Assembly (NCBI RefSeq): GCF_900747795.2
Contig: NC_041401.2
Location: 1,704,823 to 1,768,822 of the forward strand
Reading direction: 5' to 3'
From: Erpetoichthys calabaricus
Taxonomy: Eukaryota; Chordata; Cladistia; Polypteriformes; Polypteridae
Length of the DNA: 64,000 nt
Each line of letters opens with the position of its first letter. The stretch's first letter is position 1. The notes below the pieces were generated by a model. The model was not told where the DNA came from, ran no database searches, and worked only from the letters and a program-made list of their open reading frames with translations. The translations under genes were made by a program, and so were the position numbers. Positions 45,270 to 55,965 of this stretch are shown here, piece by piece.

Positions 45270-48200
45270 ATGCTGGTGCTGTTCGAGACCGCGGCGGGCT
45301 ACGCAATCTTTAAGGTGAGTTTTGCATGGTGGTGAGTGGCCCTTCAGGAAGTGTAAAAAGTCGTTTAAGGTGTTAATTTGTCGAAAACGGGCTTGCCCAC
45401 ATATACCTACACGAAAACCTCCAGGTCATTGGTTTCGTTCCGTAGAGTGGGGCCTCCGTAGCGGACTCGCCTGCGGTCTTGCGTAAAGCGCAGCGCCCCC
45501 ATTGGAACCAGCAAGCCCGCCTCCTTCCCCACTTGACGATTCTTTCTGTTCTCTCAGGTTCTGGACGAGCGGAAACTTCAAGAGGTAGATAGCCTGTGGA
45601 AGGAGTTTGAGAGTCCGGAAAAGGCCAACAAGATGTAAGTAAGCTATGTGACCGAAATGCGTGTCTTGATTGAGTTGCATGGTGCCAGCACGAGGCCACC
45701 CGGAGCGTTTGCCCATATCCGCCAACTGATTTTGTGTTTGACATTCCGCAGAGTGAAGCTGAAACACTTCGAGAAGTTCCAGGACACCACTGAAGCTTTA
45801 GCAGGTACTGAGCCCGCGGAATACCACACAATACCGAAAAAAAGGTGCGCTATCCGCACCAGCGTGGCATTTTCTGCCCGTCTCTTTTTAGGGCTTTACA
45901 TTCAAGCGGTGCCCACCTAACAGCGCCAGTTGGAGGGGCCGGTGCTCTGATTTGCGGCGTCTGCTTACATTTTGTCTTTTTTTTTTTCTTTACCCAAAAG
46001 CGGCCACTGCGCTAGTGGAGGGCAAGATTGGGAAACGTTTGAAGAAAGTTTTGAAGAAGGTGGTAGCCAAGGAGGCCCATGAGGAATTGGCCATCAGTGA
46101 TGCGAAGCTGGGGGGCGTCATTAAGGTCAGCTGATCTTTTGAGCCGTCTAGCCAGGCAGCGCAGTTGAACGTATTTTGCACACCCATCAATGATGCATGC
46201 CAAATTTTCTGCTTTCTTGTGATGAAAAGTTGAAATATTCGTCACTACCTCTGAGATGGCAAAGTGTGCACTGTTTCAAAAAAAACAAAAAAACCTGTTA
46301 TGGCTTCAAATGACTTTTCTTTTAATGCTTACCTTTCAGGCAGTCCTTGGAAAATGCTTTAACTTATTCTTTCTTTGACACCTTCAGGACAAGCTGAGTT
46401 TGAACTGTGTGCACAGCCCAGCAGTGGCCGAGTTAATGAGGGGAATCCGTACCCAACTTGATGGACTGATCACTGGTCTTCCTCCTAGGGAGTTCACTGC
46501 AATGTCTTTGGGTTTGGCTCACAGGTATTTATTTATCAGATGGTTAGGACTGTACATTGACAGTCTTACATTTTACTGTTGTCAATGATGCATTCTGATT
46601 GACTGACTTTCTGTGTGAGGTATTTTTATCAGATTTCGTCACTACCACTGAGACAACTGCTAAAGAAACAATGTGAGAGCACCCATGACCGCCTCCTGCT
46701 TCTGATGCGCAATCTTTGTTTTTTTCTTTCTTGAACAGCTTGTCTCGCTACAAACTAAAGTTCAGCCCAGACAAGGTGGATACCATGATTGTACAGGCCA
46801 TCTGTAAGTATCTTCCACTCACAACCAAGTGATTTACTTTGGCAAGTTGCTCTGCCCATCCAGTGTAACCACATTAAAACTTCATCAGTCATTCACATTG
46901 TGGTGTTTAAGCATTATTATGCATTTCTCATAGTTCTGCTTGTTCCCTTGTCACGATGTACTTTCATAATCAAAACATTTACAAAAAAAAAAAGAGAAAC
47001 CTAGATAGTTTGAACTTTATATGCTGTGTTGTGATGTAAATAATTGGTAAAGGTAACTGCCGTCTAGAAGGGTCCCAACATGTTTTATTATTAATAATTT
47101 GATGGAACCCTTTCAGTCTGGTTTCAGGGCGTGGCACAGCTGTGAAACTGCTCTGCTACGGGTAACCAATGATTTGCTTATGGCAGCAGACTCTGGACAA
47201 ACTAGCATATTAATTCTGTTAGACCTCAGTGCAGCATTTGACACTGTTAGACATGACATCCTACTGTCCAGAATGGAGAACATGCTGGGTATCTCTGGCA
47301 CTGCCCTCCAGTGGTTCAAGTCCTATCTGACTGATAGGCAAGAGTTTGTTAGTCTTGGCAACAGCAGATCCAACTCCGTGCCAGTCACACAAGGAGTCCC
47401 TCAGGGCTCTGTCCTCGGTCCTCTGCTTTTCTGTATTTATATGCTTCCCCTTGGCCATATCATCCGTAGTTATGGATTGGGTTATCATTTTTATGCAGAT
47501 GATACTCAGCTCTACTTCAATGTTAAAAGTGGAACTTCATCAGAGCTTTCTCAGCTCACAACCTGCCTTAGTGAAATTAAAACCTGGATGGAGCAGAACT
47601 CTTCAAAATTAAATTGCAATAAAACTGAACTCCTGCAAATTGGGACTAAAATGCAACTTAATAAAATGAGCTCCTTCTCAGTCCATCTTGGCAGTGATCT
47701 CATCAGACCTGCCTCTACTGTAAAAAATCTTGGTGTCATTTTTGATTCCTCCCTCACTTATTCCGCCCACATAAATCACATTAAGAAACTTTCTTACTTT
47801 CACCTCCGTAACATATCCCGTGTTCGCTCCTTCCTCTCCTTCTCTAATGCTGAGAAACTTGTCCATGCTTTTATCACATCCCGCATCGATTATTGTAATT
47901 CCCTACTGGCAGGTGCCCCTCCTAATCTTATATCACAACTCCAGCTTATTCAAAACTCAGCTGCAAGAGTCCTTACTCGAACCAGCAGCAGCGAGCACAT
48001 CACACCATCCTGCTGCGTCTTCACTGGCTCCCTGTGTCCTACAGAATCGAATATAAAATCCTACTAATAACCTACAAAGCTTTAAATAACCTCGCACCAA
48101 ACTACATCAGTGACCTTCTCCATCACTATGTGCCTGTCCACCCACTAAGGTCCTCTGATTCTGGTAATCTTGTTGTGCCCCTCACTAATCTACACTCCAT

Positions 48201-51200
48201 GGGTGACAGGGCCTTCAGCTGTATAGCGCCCAGACTCTGGAATGACCTACCAAAATTAATCAGGTCAGCTGACTCCATGAATTCTTTTAAAAAACAACTC
48301 AAAACTCATCTGTTCAGTTTGTCTTTTAGCTCTACTTGACTTTATTACCCTTCTCTCAGTTTACTTCTCTGTCAAGATGCCAACGTAACCTGTATGTGTG
48401 TGTGCTAGACCATCAATTATGTTGTCTGTTTTTTTTTTCAGAATTTACTGTCTTAATCTTCTTTATTTATTTATCTGGTTTGTACAATGCTATATACTGT
48501 ATATTCTGCCGTTCTTTATTTTATTCTGTAAGTGCCTTGAGCATGGGAAAGGCGCTATATAAATAAAATGTAGTATTATTATTATTAACTGGAGTGCTTT
48601 TGAGCTTCTAGACTGGGACATGGATATAACTAAATGGATTATTTTGCTCTGTTAATCACATCTGAGTTTTTTTGCCTGTTATTGTGTAGATATTTTTTTA
48701 ACTTTGTACTGTCCAGAGACATGATTTAAAGAAGTACAGTATACAGCACTTTTCTAGCCTAATCAAACCATTTCCCATAGAAAGTAGGGAACCACTTCAA
48801 TAACCTCCAATGTTTAGCATCCACCTCGATGATGTAGATGCCATTTATGTGCCAGTATGCGTACCACATATTATGTATTAAATTGTTAATGGGTGAGAGA
48901 GAGTGTGTTAGCCAGAAAGAGACGAGGGTTAATTAGGGAGCCAAAATGACCAGGCAGTGGAGATACACCCTACACTTTACAAAAGACGCTCAGGAATCTT
49001 TTATGACAACGGAGTCAGGACCTTCTTTTTACATTTAACCTAATAACTAGTCCTGGGGTACTGTACAATGGCTGTGCTTGGACCTCCAAAGATTATGCGA
49101 ACAGATAGTTTCCCCTTGGAGACTAATAAAATATATTACTCAAATTAACTCTGGAAGACTGCCTACCCCCCCTAAAACACTGGGATCCACTCACAGATCA
49201 CAGGTGGGTGTGTACTGTTGGCCTTACCAACACAACTTCTAGCAGCAACCTGTGCTTTTCCTAGATTGTCTTCCATCCCAGTACCAACCAGGCCAGAACA
49301 AGTAATGTGTTTAATGTAATGTTTGGAAGTGCAGGTGGTTTGGTTGCTGTTGAGCAAACTTTTTGTGTTTGGGTGTTGAGGGAGGTTGTAGCTCATGTGC
49401 ACAGCGTTTCATTTGACTAGATCTAGAACTACTGCCAGTAATACTCCTTTACAATAGTTCAGTTATTAGGAGACCCGTTTAAACAGTAGATTGTAGTTTT
49501 TCTTGGCCTTTTTTGCTTTTTAATTTAGTATTTTAGCCACTTCAGTTTTAAACTTGCTACTTGGTCTCTGGTAAAATTTTACTATAAGGATAACACTGTG
49601 ATGTATGGAACAAATCTAAGCTTTGTACTGGAAGGTCATACACATGAATTTTCCAGTTGGTAGCTCTAGGTAAGTCTAACTGCTACCAACATCAGCCAAA
49701 TTGTAATGCAACAGCTTACTTCTCCCCTTGTTACATTATGTAAAATAATCACCGCTGTCCTTTTTGTGGTTGTTTTTTGTATGGTGTGATGTAATAAACC
49801 TGCCATATGCCAAGTTTGTTTATTTTAATAAAAGTAGAGTTTTTAGTTGTTTTTTGTGTGCATTCAATAGTGAATTAACAGTGACACAAAACTCAAGCAT
49901 ACAGAGCAAAGTGGATGGTCGGAGGCCACAAGTGGTAACGTTGGAAATTTCCATTGTGCAGAATAATGTGTTGGTAGTCAGTGTGGTGCAATGGTTAAGG
50001 CTTTGGACTTCAAACCCTGAGGTTATGGTTTTTCAGTCAGGGGTTCTCAAACTCAGTCCTGGGGATGCACAGTGGCTGCAGGTTTTTCTTTGGTTAAAAA
50101 AAAAATTAAAATGTACTAATCAGTTATATAGGAATAATGTGTGTTTTTTTTTTTATACCAATATTTTCATCTTGATTTTCATTCTACTTTCCAGGTGTTA
50201 TAATTATTTAATTAATCCTTTATTTACTAATTAGTTCTTCTGACATTAAAGTAGTCGCAGCCTTTCGTGATTCAGTGTTGTTCTGGGTGTCTGCTCTACT
50301 GCTTTTTTATTCATTGTTAAGATACTATGAAGGGAGCAAACTGCACAGATAAAGAGCAAATATAATGAAATCAACAAAAGAAAGTTAAGCATTTATGTCA
50401 ATAGTAAAAACAGTCTTCTTCTTTCGGCTGCTCCCGTTAGGGGTCGCCACAGCGGATCATCTTCTTCCATCTCTTTCTGTTCTCGTCATCTTGTTCTGTC
50501 ACACCCATCACCTGCATGTCTGCTCTTACCACATCCATAAACCTTCGCTTAGGCCTTCCTCTTCTCTTCCCTGGCAGCTCTATCATTAGCATCCTTCTCC
50601 CAATAATACCCAGCATCTCTCCTCTGCACATGTCCAAACCAACAATAGCAAAAACAGTAATATTTTTAAATGTCTTATAAATGTAAAAAAAACACACTGC
50701 TGTGCTTTTCTGAATGTAGAATAAGAGAAGAGGGGAAAAATACCAGCTAATCAAATGAGACCAGTTATTGTCACAGATTATGAATGTGTTTGAAACAAAA
50801 ACCTGAAGTTACAGTGGGCCCCAAGACAGACTTTGAGAACCCCTGGTTTAAATCCTTCTGCTGAGACTGTTGGTTTTCCAATTGGAAAACCAAAACATAC
50901 GTAACCAGTTGTATCTAAGGTGTCAGCCAAATATTTAAATAATAATGCTATGTTCACATACTAACTGCTCAGGTTAAACTCTTTTGTGTTCCCTAGCTCT
51001 CCTCGATGACCTGGACAAAGAGTTGAATAATTACATCATGCGGTGCAGAGAATGGTATGGCTGGCATTTCCCAGAACTTGGAAAAATAATCTCGGACAAC
51101 CTGGCTTACTGTAAATCTGTACAGAGAATAGGTGAGCGTGATCTTTGGCATGTGCATGTCAGGGTGTTTATCTTGTCCTGTTTGTTCTGTCCTTAAGCCC

Positions 51201-54200
51201 AGCTTCTCTTGGTAGTTCTTGTACTGAAGTGTTTTATTTTGTGCTGGTTCAATGCAGGGGACAGGGTTAATGTTGCCAGCACAGATCTTTCAGACATTCT
51301 TCCAGAAGAAGTGGAAACTGAAGTGAAAACTGCAGCAGAGATCTCCATGGGAACAGAAGTATCAGAGGAAGATATCTGCAATATTTTGCATTTATGTCAG
51401 CAGGTATGCACTCACCATAAAACCTTCAAAGGCCTTTGCCAGCAGGGTTAGCTGTGATGATGATGACTTTTGTCTCACTCCTGAAACAATCATGTGGGTG
51501 TCTAAGTCACTACCTCATCTGAGCCAACTCTTTGTTCTGTGATGACTCCAGTGTGGTGTTCTGGTGATGAGCTCTTGTGTCTTTGGCTGCTCAGAAAACC
51601 CTGTTGTGGGTCTATCTGTTTCAGCCAAGGCCGGTTGTACTCTGCTACATACATAGCCAAGCGTAACCAGTGGTGTCTTTTTAAGGTGCTTTCGTATTCG
51701 CACTCCATCCAACCCAAACATTTAACTCTGGCGTTTAATTTTGCCTATCAAATTTTTTGTTGTCCCCTTAATCTGTCAGAATTGTTCTTAAGCCAATAAA
51801 AAGTGGAACATGTAAACACATTACCGTGTACAGATTTTGAATTCTGTTGTACAGCCTCTGATTTTCACCACTGGGCTTGGTCGTATTTGTAAGGTAGCCC
51901 TCTCTCGGACCACAGAATGTTAGCACCTCTTGTGTGCTTATTATTGTGGGTTTATATTTCACATTAACGGGGCCTAATTAGTATTTTTTTAATTAACACA
52001 AACTTAATGTAGCCAGTTTTTAGTTGTAAAGCAAGACCACCATCCGTCCCCCTAGGCTAGAAATATGGCCATACAGTAATTTCCTTGTACTACTGTGGGC
52101 TACTTACTCCATAGGCCCAGCTATTTAGTCATCTTGGTAGACCCCTGGCCTTACATCTGTAAGAACTACAGTAAGTTATAATGGACTTGTTAAGTGCACT
52201 ATCCTGGAAGGAATACTATGGCTGCTTCCTCCTGGCCATCAGACCTTACTTAGTATTGCCTAATCTTATTTCTGTTTTTTTTTTTTATATAAACCTTTCT
52301 TTCTGCATCTTGCAAAGCACTTTGAGCTACATCATTTGTATGAAAACGTGCTGTAGAAACAAATGTTTAAATCTAAAGACAGACGTCTAGAAAACAATTG
52401 CAAGCATGGAATACCTAATTGTAGCTGACAAGGGCCGACATAAATCATTGGTCTTTCAGCAGGTTTTAAGGCCTTTTTATGTCCACCCTGTCCAGGTTAT
52501 CGAGATCTCTGAATACCGCACACAGCTGTATGATTATCTCAAGAACCGTATGATGGCGATTGCCCCCAATCTGACTATCTTGGTGGGTGAGCTTGTGGGA
52601 GCCAGACTTATCGCACATGCAGGTGAGTTCTGTCATTTTTTTCAAGGTGGATTTTTGTCAATGGTGTCCGTATGCTGAGAGATGTGTGTAGTTGGATAAA
52701 GGCTGGCAAAGTAAATGTTGCTGCATAAATGTAACGCATCACTAGAAGCCCTTTTAAAATCAAAAACACAACAGCATTTCTCCCTGTAAGAAGTGCATCG
52801 TAAAACTGAGAAGACACTAGCGTGCTTGTCATCTGGCCCATACTTGTAAAACAGAGGATCCAGCTTGAGGGTCAGCATGTATGACTGCTAGCAAAGTGTA
52901 ACCCCTTATTGTATCTTTTAGGTTCTCTCTTGAATTTGGCCAAACACCCAGCATCAACTGTGCAGATCCTTGGAGCAGAGAAGGCTCTCTTTAGAGCTCT
53001 GAAGTCCAAAAAAGACACTCCCAAGTATGGTCTGATCTATCATGCCTCATTAGTGGGGCAGACTACTCCCAAAAACAAGGGCAAGGTAGGCTGTCCTCCA
53101 AGTGCAGCTTTTGTTTTGTCCCTCCTTTGTGTATTATGGGCCAGTTGCCTTATCTGCTGTTGTTTGGCTGTAGATTTCTAGGATGCTGGCATCCAAAACG
53201 GCTTTAGCAATTCGTTATGATGCTCTGGGAGAGGACACCAATGCAGAAATTGGAGCAGAACACAGAGCCAAACTGGAAGCAAGGTTAAGGCACCTGGAGG
53301 AGAGGGGGGTAAGTGGTGAATACTTACGTGGGCATGTGACTGTTGTGGAAGGCCCCCCATTATTTGTGAGTCATTTTTCTCTTCCTCTCTCTTTCTACAG
53401 ATCAGAAGAATTAGTGGCACAGGCAAAGCACTGGCACGGGCAGATAAATACCAGTACAAGAGGTGAGAAGCCTTGATAATGAATAGCCAGTTTTTTGGGG
53501 GGGGGTGGCCTTGGTGATGAGAATTCCCATTAAGGGCTGCCTGACAAACAGTGAGGGCAACTTCAGTCACTACCTCTTCTGAAAGGCCCACGCTGGGAAC
53601 TCTTTCATAAAGTACTTTGACCCACAGGATCCTCACGTCTGCCTTTTTTGTTGTTTTGTTCACTCCCCAAACTGCAGTGAGGTGAAGACTTTTGATCCTT
53701 CTGGTGACTCCACGTTGCCTCCTGTGTCAAAGAAAAGGCGGTTTGAAGAAGTGGAGCAGGAGGAAGAGGGTGAGGTGGTCACTGTTGAAATGAAAGTGAA
53801 AAAAATTAAGAAGGAGCCAGCAGTAGAGGGTAAGGAAAAGCCTGTAAAACAGATGGCTAATAAGCTGGCATTTCTGGTGGCAAGTTTACTGGGGTGTACA
53901 AACCACTACTACTATATGTGCTTGGGGCTTGGTGTCCCAAATTGATGAGAACGATTTTCTTTCTTATAGAAGCCACCGCTGAGGATGTGGAGACAGAGAC
54001 TCCAAAGAAGAAGAAGAAAAAAGAAAAGCACAAGAGTCCTGAAGAGGAGGAGGAGGAGGCAGAGGCCGCCATTATTGTGAAAGTCAAGAAAGAAAAGAGA
54101 GGGGAAGCAGGTGGGGACGAGGGCGTCACTTGAGTCAAGATGTTGGTGTGACAGAGTGAATGGGTTCCAGTGACGTGGGGTCAGCACAGTGACCTTTTTG

Positions 54201-54518
54201 GATCAACCAGGCACATTCCTCTTAGAAGTTTCCATTAATCCTTACTATTTTCTTTCTTTGACAGAAGTGGTAGCGGAGGCAGAAGAGGAGCAGCCTGCAA
54301 AGAAGAAGAAGAAAAAGGACAAAAAGCAGGCCATAACAGAGGAGGCCGAGGAGGAACCCGAGCTCCCAGTGCAGGTGAGCCAGAGTCGAAAAGCACGGGT
54401 GAGTAATGTGGTGCCTGCCTTCACCTTTCGGGGCTCATTATATTTCATCTTCTTTTAGACAACAGAGAAAAAGAAGAAGAAGAAGAAAATGAAAGTGGAG
54501 GAAGAGGAGGAGGATTGA
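45270..54518 (+). CDS. NOP58: NOP58, box C/D snoRNP core protein (16 coding exons)
   Basis: Spliced CDS: 45270-45314, 45558-45634, 45752-45804, 46001-46125, 46388-46524, 46739-46803, 50997-51131, 51258-51403, 52496-52622, 52922-53085, 53174-53308, 53401-53462, 53678-53829, 53970-54110, 54265-54374 (or 54398) and 54459-54518. All introns are GT-AG and the frame is continuous, giving 577 or 585 residues (human about 529). NOP58 pairs with NOP56 on box C/D snoRNAs with 15.5K and fibrillarin, directing rRNA 2'-O-methylation in the nucleolus. Visible regions are the NOP5NT domain (residues 1-66; [15 protein letters not shown]), the NOSIC region (about 159-211; [20 protein letters not shown]), the Nop RNA-binding domain (about 252-400; [36 protein letters not shown]) and a Lys/Glu-rich tail typical of nucleolar proteins, longer than in human. 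The start matches the family. Introns 4, 5, 8 and 12 host snoRNAs. Confidence 0.98.
46184..46259 (+). ncRNA. SNORD70: SNORD70-like box C/D snoRNA (NOP58 intron 4)
   Basis: Box C ATGATGC (46190-46196) and box D CTGA (46251-46254) are bracketed by a terminal stem CCATC/GATGG. The antisense TTCGTCACTACCT runs right up to box D and pairs with 18S rRNA AGGUAGUGACGAA. The fifth base before box D pairs with the A in GGUAG, the site known as human 18S Am512, the SNORD70 target. An internal C'-like TGATGAA is at 46220. 128 bases separate it from the 3' splice site. Human NOP58 hosts SNORD70 too. Confidence 0.9.
46578..46657 (+). ncRNA. SNORD70B: SNORD70-like box C/D snoRNA, second copy (NOP58 intron 5)
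   Basis: A perfect 6-bp terminal stem GTTGTC/GACAAC encloses box C ATGATGC (46585-46591), a D'-like CTGA near 46603 and box D CTGA (46648-46651). The guide TTTCGTCACTACC ends one base before box D, again placing the fifth base opposite 18S A512. The 3' end is 81 bases from the splice acceptor, near the optimum known for intronic snoRNAs. SNORD70B is named by position and guide; orthology was not tested. Confidence 0.9.
47090..48588 (+). mobile_element. L2-clade LINE copy in NOP58 intron 6, 5'-truncated
   Basis: A frame of 322 codons (47099-48067) carries the reverse transcriptase from [20 protein letters not shown] through [34 protein letters not shown] and [13 protein letters not shown] frame change near 48006 precedes the C-terminal [19 protein letters not shown]. 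The tail GGCGCTATATAAATAAAATG is followed by ATT repeats. It is nearly identical to 7384-8876 but with fewer frame breaks, so it is recent. It lies in the sense direction of NOP58. Confidence 0.94.
48589..50037. other. NOP58 intron 6, no feature recognised (possible SINE head at its right end)
   Basis: Most of this 1.4 kb shows no repeat family. At about 49976-50030, AGTGTGGTGCAATGGTTAAG and ACCCTGAGGTTATGGTT resemble a tRNA-like SINE head cut by the MITE that follows. Confidence 0.35.
50038..50845. mobile_element. MITE in NOP58 intron 6, split by an RTE tail
   Basis: The terminal inverted repeats are CAGGGGTTCTCAAACTCAGT on the left and, reading inward from the right, CAGGGGTTCTCAAAGTCTGT. 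The style is hAT-like and no coding region exists. Target duplications are not clear. Confidence 0.65.
50415..50642 (-). mobile_element. RTE LINE 3' end with a 16-bp target duplication
   Basis: CAATAGTAAAAACAGT (50399-50414) and CAATAGCAAAAACAGT (50643-50658) flank a 228-base fragment. On the minus strand it encodes [20 protein letters not shown] and ends with GGCGACCCCTAACGGGAGCA and GAAG repeats. 5'-truncated target-primed insertion. Confidence 0.92.
51447..51528 (+). ncRNA. SNORD11: SNORD11-like box C/D snoRNA (NOP58 intron 8)
   Basis: Box C GTGATGA (51454-51460) and box D CTGA (51519-51522) with an imperfect stem GTTAGC/GCCAAC. The guide GTCACTACCTC pairs with 18S GAGGUAGUGAC; three bases (CAT) lie between CCT and box D, moving the fifth base opposite G509, the known SNORD11 target. 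It starts 43 bases after the donor and ends 967 bases before the acceptor, an unusual position. Confidence 0.85.
51530..52169. other. NOP58 intron 8, no feature recognised
   Basis: No repeat or RNA was identified between the snoRNA and the LINE tail. Confidence 0.3.
52170..52378 (+). repeat. LINE 3' end in NOP58 intron 8
   Basis: The tail AAAGCACTTTGAGCTACATC then TTTGTATGAAAACGTGCTGT matches 22381-22435 (AAAGCACTTTGATCTACTTT, TTTGTATGAAAATGTGCTAT), the end of a CR1/L2-type element with pyrimidine-rich sequence before it. Confidence 0.55.
53507..53588 (+). ncRNA. SNORD11B: SNORD11-like box C/D snoRNA, second copy (NOP58 intron 12)
   Basis: The stem GGCCTT/AAGGCC encloses box C GTGATGA (53514-53520), D' CTGA (53541-53544), C' GTGAGGG and box D CTGA (53579-53582). 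The guide GTCACTACCTC sits two bases before box D, so the fifth base pairs with 18S G509, as in SNORD11. The distance to the acceptor is 89 bases. Human NOP58 also carries two SNORD11 genes; matching of individual copies is not tested. Confidence 0.9.
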
Positions 54519-55061
54519 AGTGCTTGCTGCACTTTTTATTTGAACCTGTCAGTTTTGTGACAGCCACTAAGCAGGTGTGCGACTCCATGTACTTTATTGT
54601 CGTGTGCTGCTTTTTTTATTTCTTGTCAATTATTTGCCCCCCCCTCTGTATATTTTCCCCTTGTTGAACTAAAGCTAATGTTAAACTACTAGGAGTCTGC
54701 TGGCTTTTTTTAAAACGAAGTCCTGCCAGCTCTGCTAAGGGTCTCGTGCACCAGGGGAATGTGGGGCTCATTTCAGAGTAGCACTATGGTGGTATCTCCA
54801 TAGGTGGGCATAAGGCAGGGGTAAGCTGAAATAACGTTGGCTCAAGTCCGTGTCACAACCCCACTCCGTGAACCTGAGCTGCTCACCTTCATCTCTCTGC
54901 TTGTACATTTCTGGTAGAACAATTTTGACAAGAAGAGGCCACTCAGTATATCAAGCTTTGATGGTCGTCTTCACCTCGTTGAAAGCTTGTAGTGCCTTGG
55001 AATGGTTGGTGCTAACAACAGTAAAGGCTGGGCACACCTGGCATCACGATATGTAAATAAA
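54519..55061 (+). promoter_or_regulatory. NOP58: NOP58 3' UTR and possible poly(A) signal
   Basis: No AATAAA lies close to the stop codon. The first canonical signal downstream is AATAAA at 55056-55061. A shorter message using a variant signal near 54660-54690 is possible because NOP58 mRNAs elsewhere have short 3' UTRs. Confidence 0.35.
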
Positions 55062-55089
55062 ACTTGAGCCTGTGTAGATACCCCGTCAG

Positions 55090-55965
55090 ATTAATGATCG
55101 CAGATGTTTCAAGACCGTAACTGGGGGGACGACATGCAGGTCAGAATTTCATGGGGTCCTGTGAATGTCCAGTATAGCACCTTTAACATCTCACGGCACC
55201 TTTCTTGGCACTGATGATGGACTTGTAGAGTGGTGAAGAGGATGAGGACACTTCACGGGAGACTTCATATGACAATAGGGGACCCTGTAAACCTGTACTG
55301 GAGTCTCAGCACCAGAGGGCGATGTGCTCAGGCCCAACTTCATTTAGGGTAAGGAGGGCAGATATTTTAAGGTCGGGTATGTCTACTCGTGGCACCAGAG
55401 AGTGGTGATGTGTGGCATGTTGATAAACACGTGAAGTGTGGGGTTCATGGCACATAGACAATGACATGGATATATAGTGCCTTTCACGACCATCTAGCTG
55501 AGGTCGCTATACTCGCTAATCATAATGTGTTGCATGTTGATGAGTCTGCCAGTCAGAATTTCACTGGAATCGGCGCATGAAAAGCGGGGGTCCCTGTAAG
55601 CCTTTTCTATAGTGCCTTTCAAAGCTATCGCCAGTCATGTCCCCTAAAGAGTGGGAACATGCTGATTAGTGCAGGAAGGCAATAATGTCACTGGACTGTG
55701 CACAGGAAAGCCAGTATGCAGCACCTTTCATATTTATTTGTATTATATAGCGCCTTTCATATGCATCACCAGTCGTGGACCTGGAGAGCTGCGGTTTGTT
55801 GTATGCTGGTCAGAATCTCACTGGGTGTTGTATAAGGGACAATAAGGACTGTTAACTCCGTATATAGAGCCTCGATCTTCTGTCCCATCTGTGTCTATTA
55901 TATAGTGCCTTTCATATCTGTAACCAGTCCTGGCTATGGGTGGTGTTTGACGTATTGATGTTGAT
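55090..55965 (+). repeat. Degenerate tandem repeat, unit roughly 130-160 bases
   Basis: Words such as TATAGTGCCTTTCA (near 55474, 55609, 55745 and 55901, with decayed forms near 55173 and 55861), CAGTCATG/CAGTCGTG and CAGAATTTCACTGG recur in the same order. Units are too diverged for exact borders. Confidence 0.5.

Noticed and set aside
45373-45831. 152-codon minus-strand frame over NOP58 exons 2-3
   Set aside because: Antisense shadow of NOP58 coding sequence and GC-rich introns.
53950-54518. Lysine/glutamate-rich open frames as separate small genes
   Set aside because: They are exons 14-16 of NOP58; splice sites and phase join them to the upstream exons.
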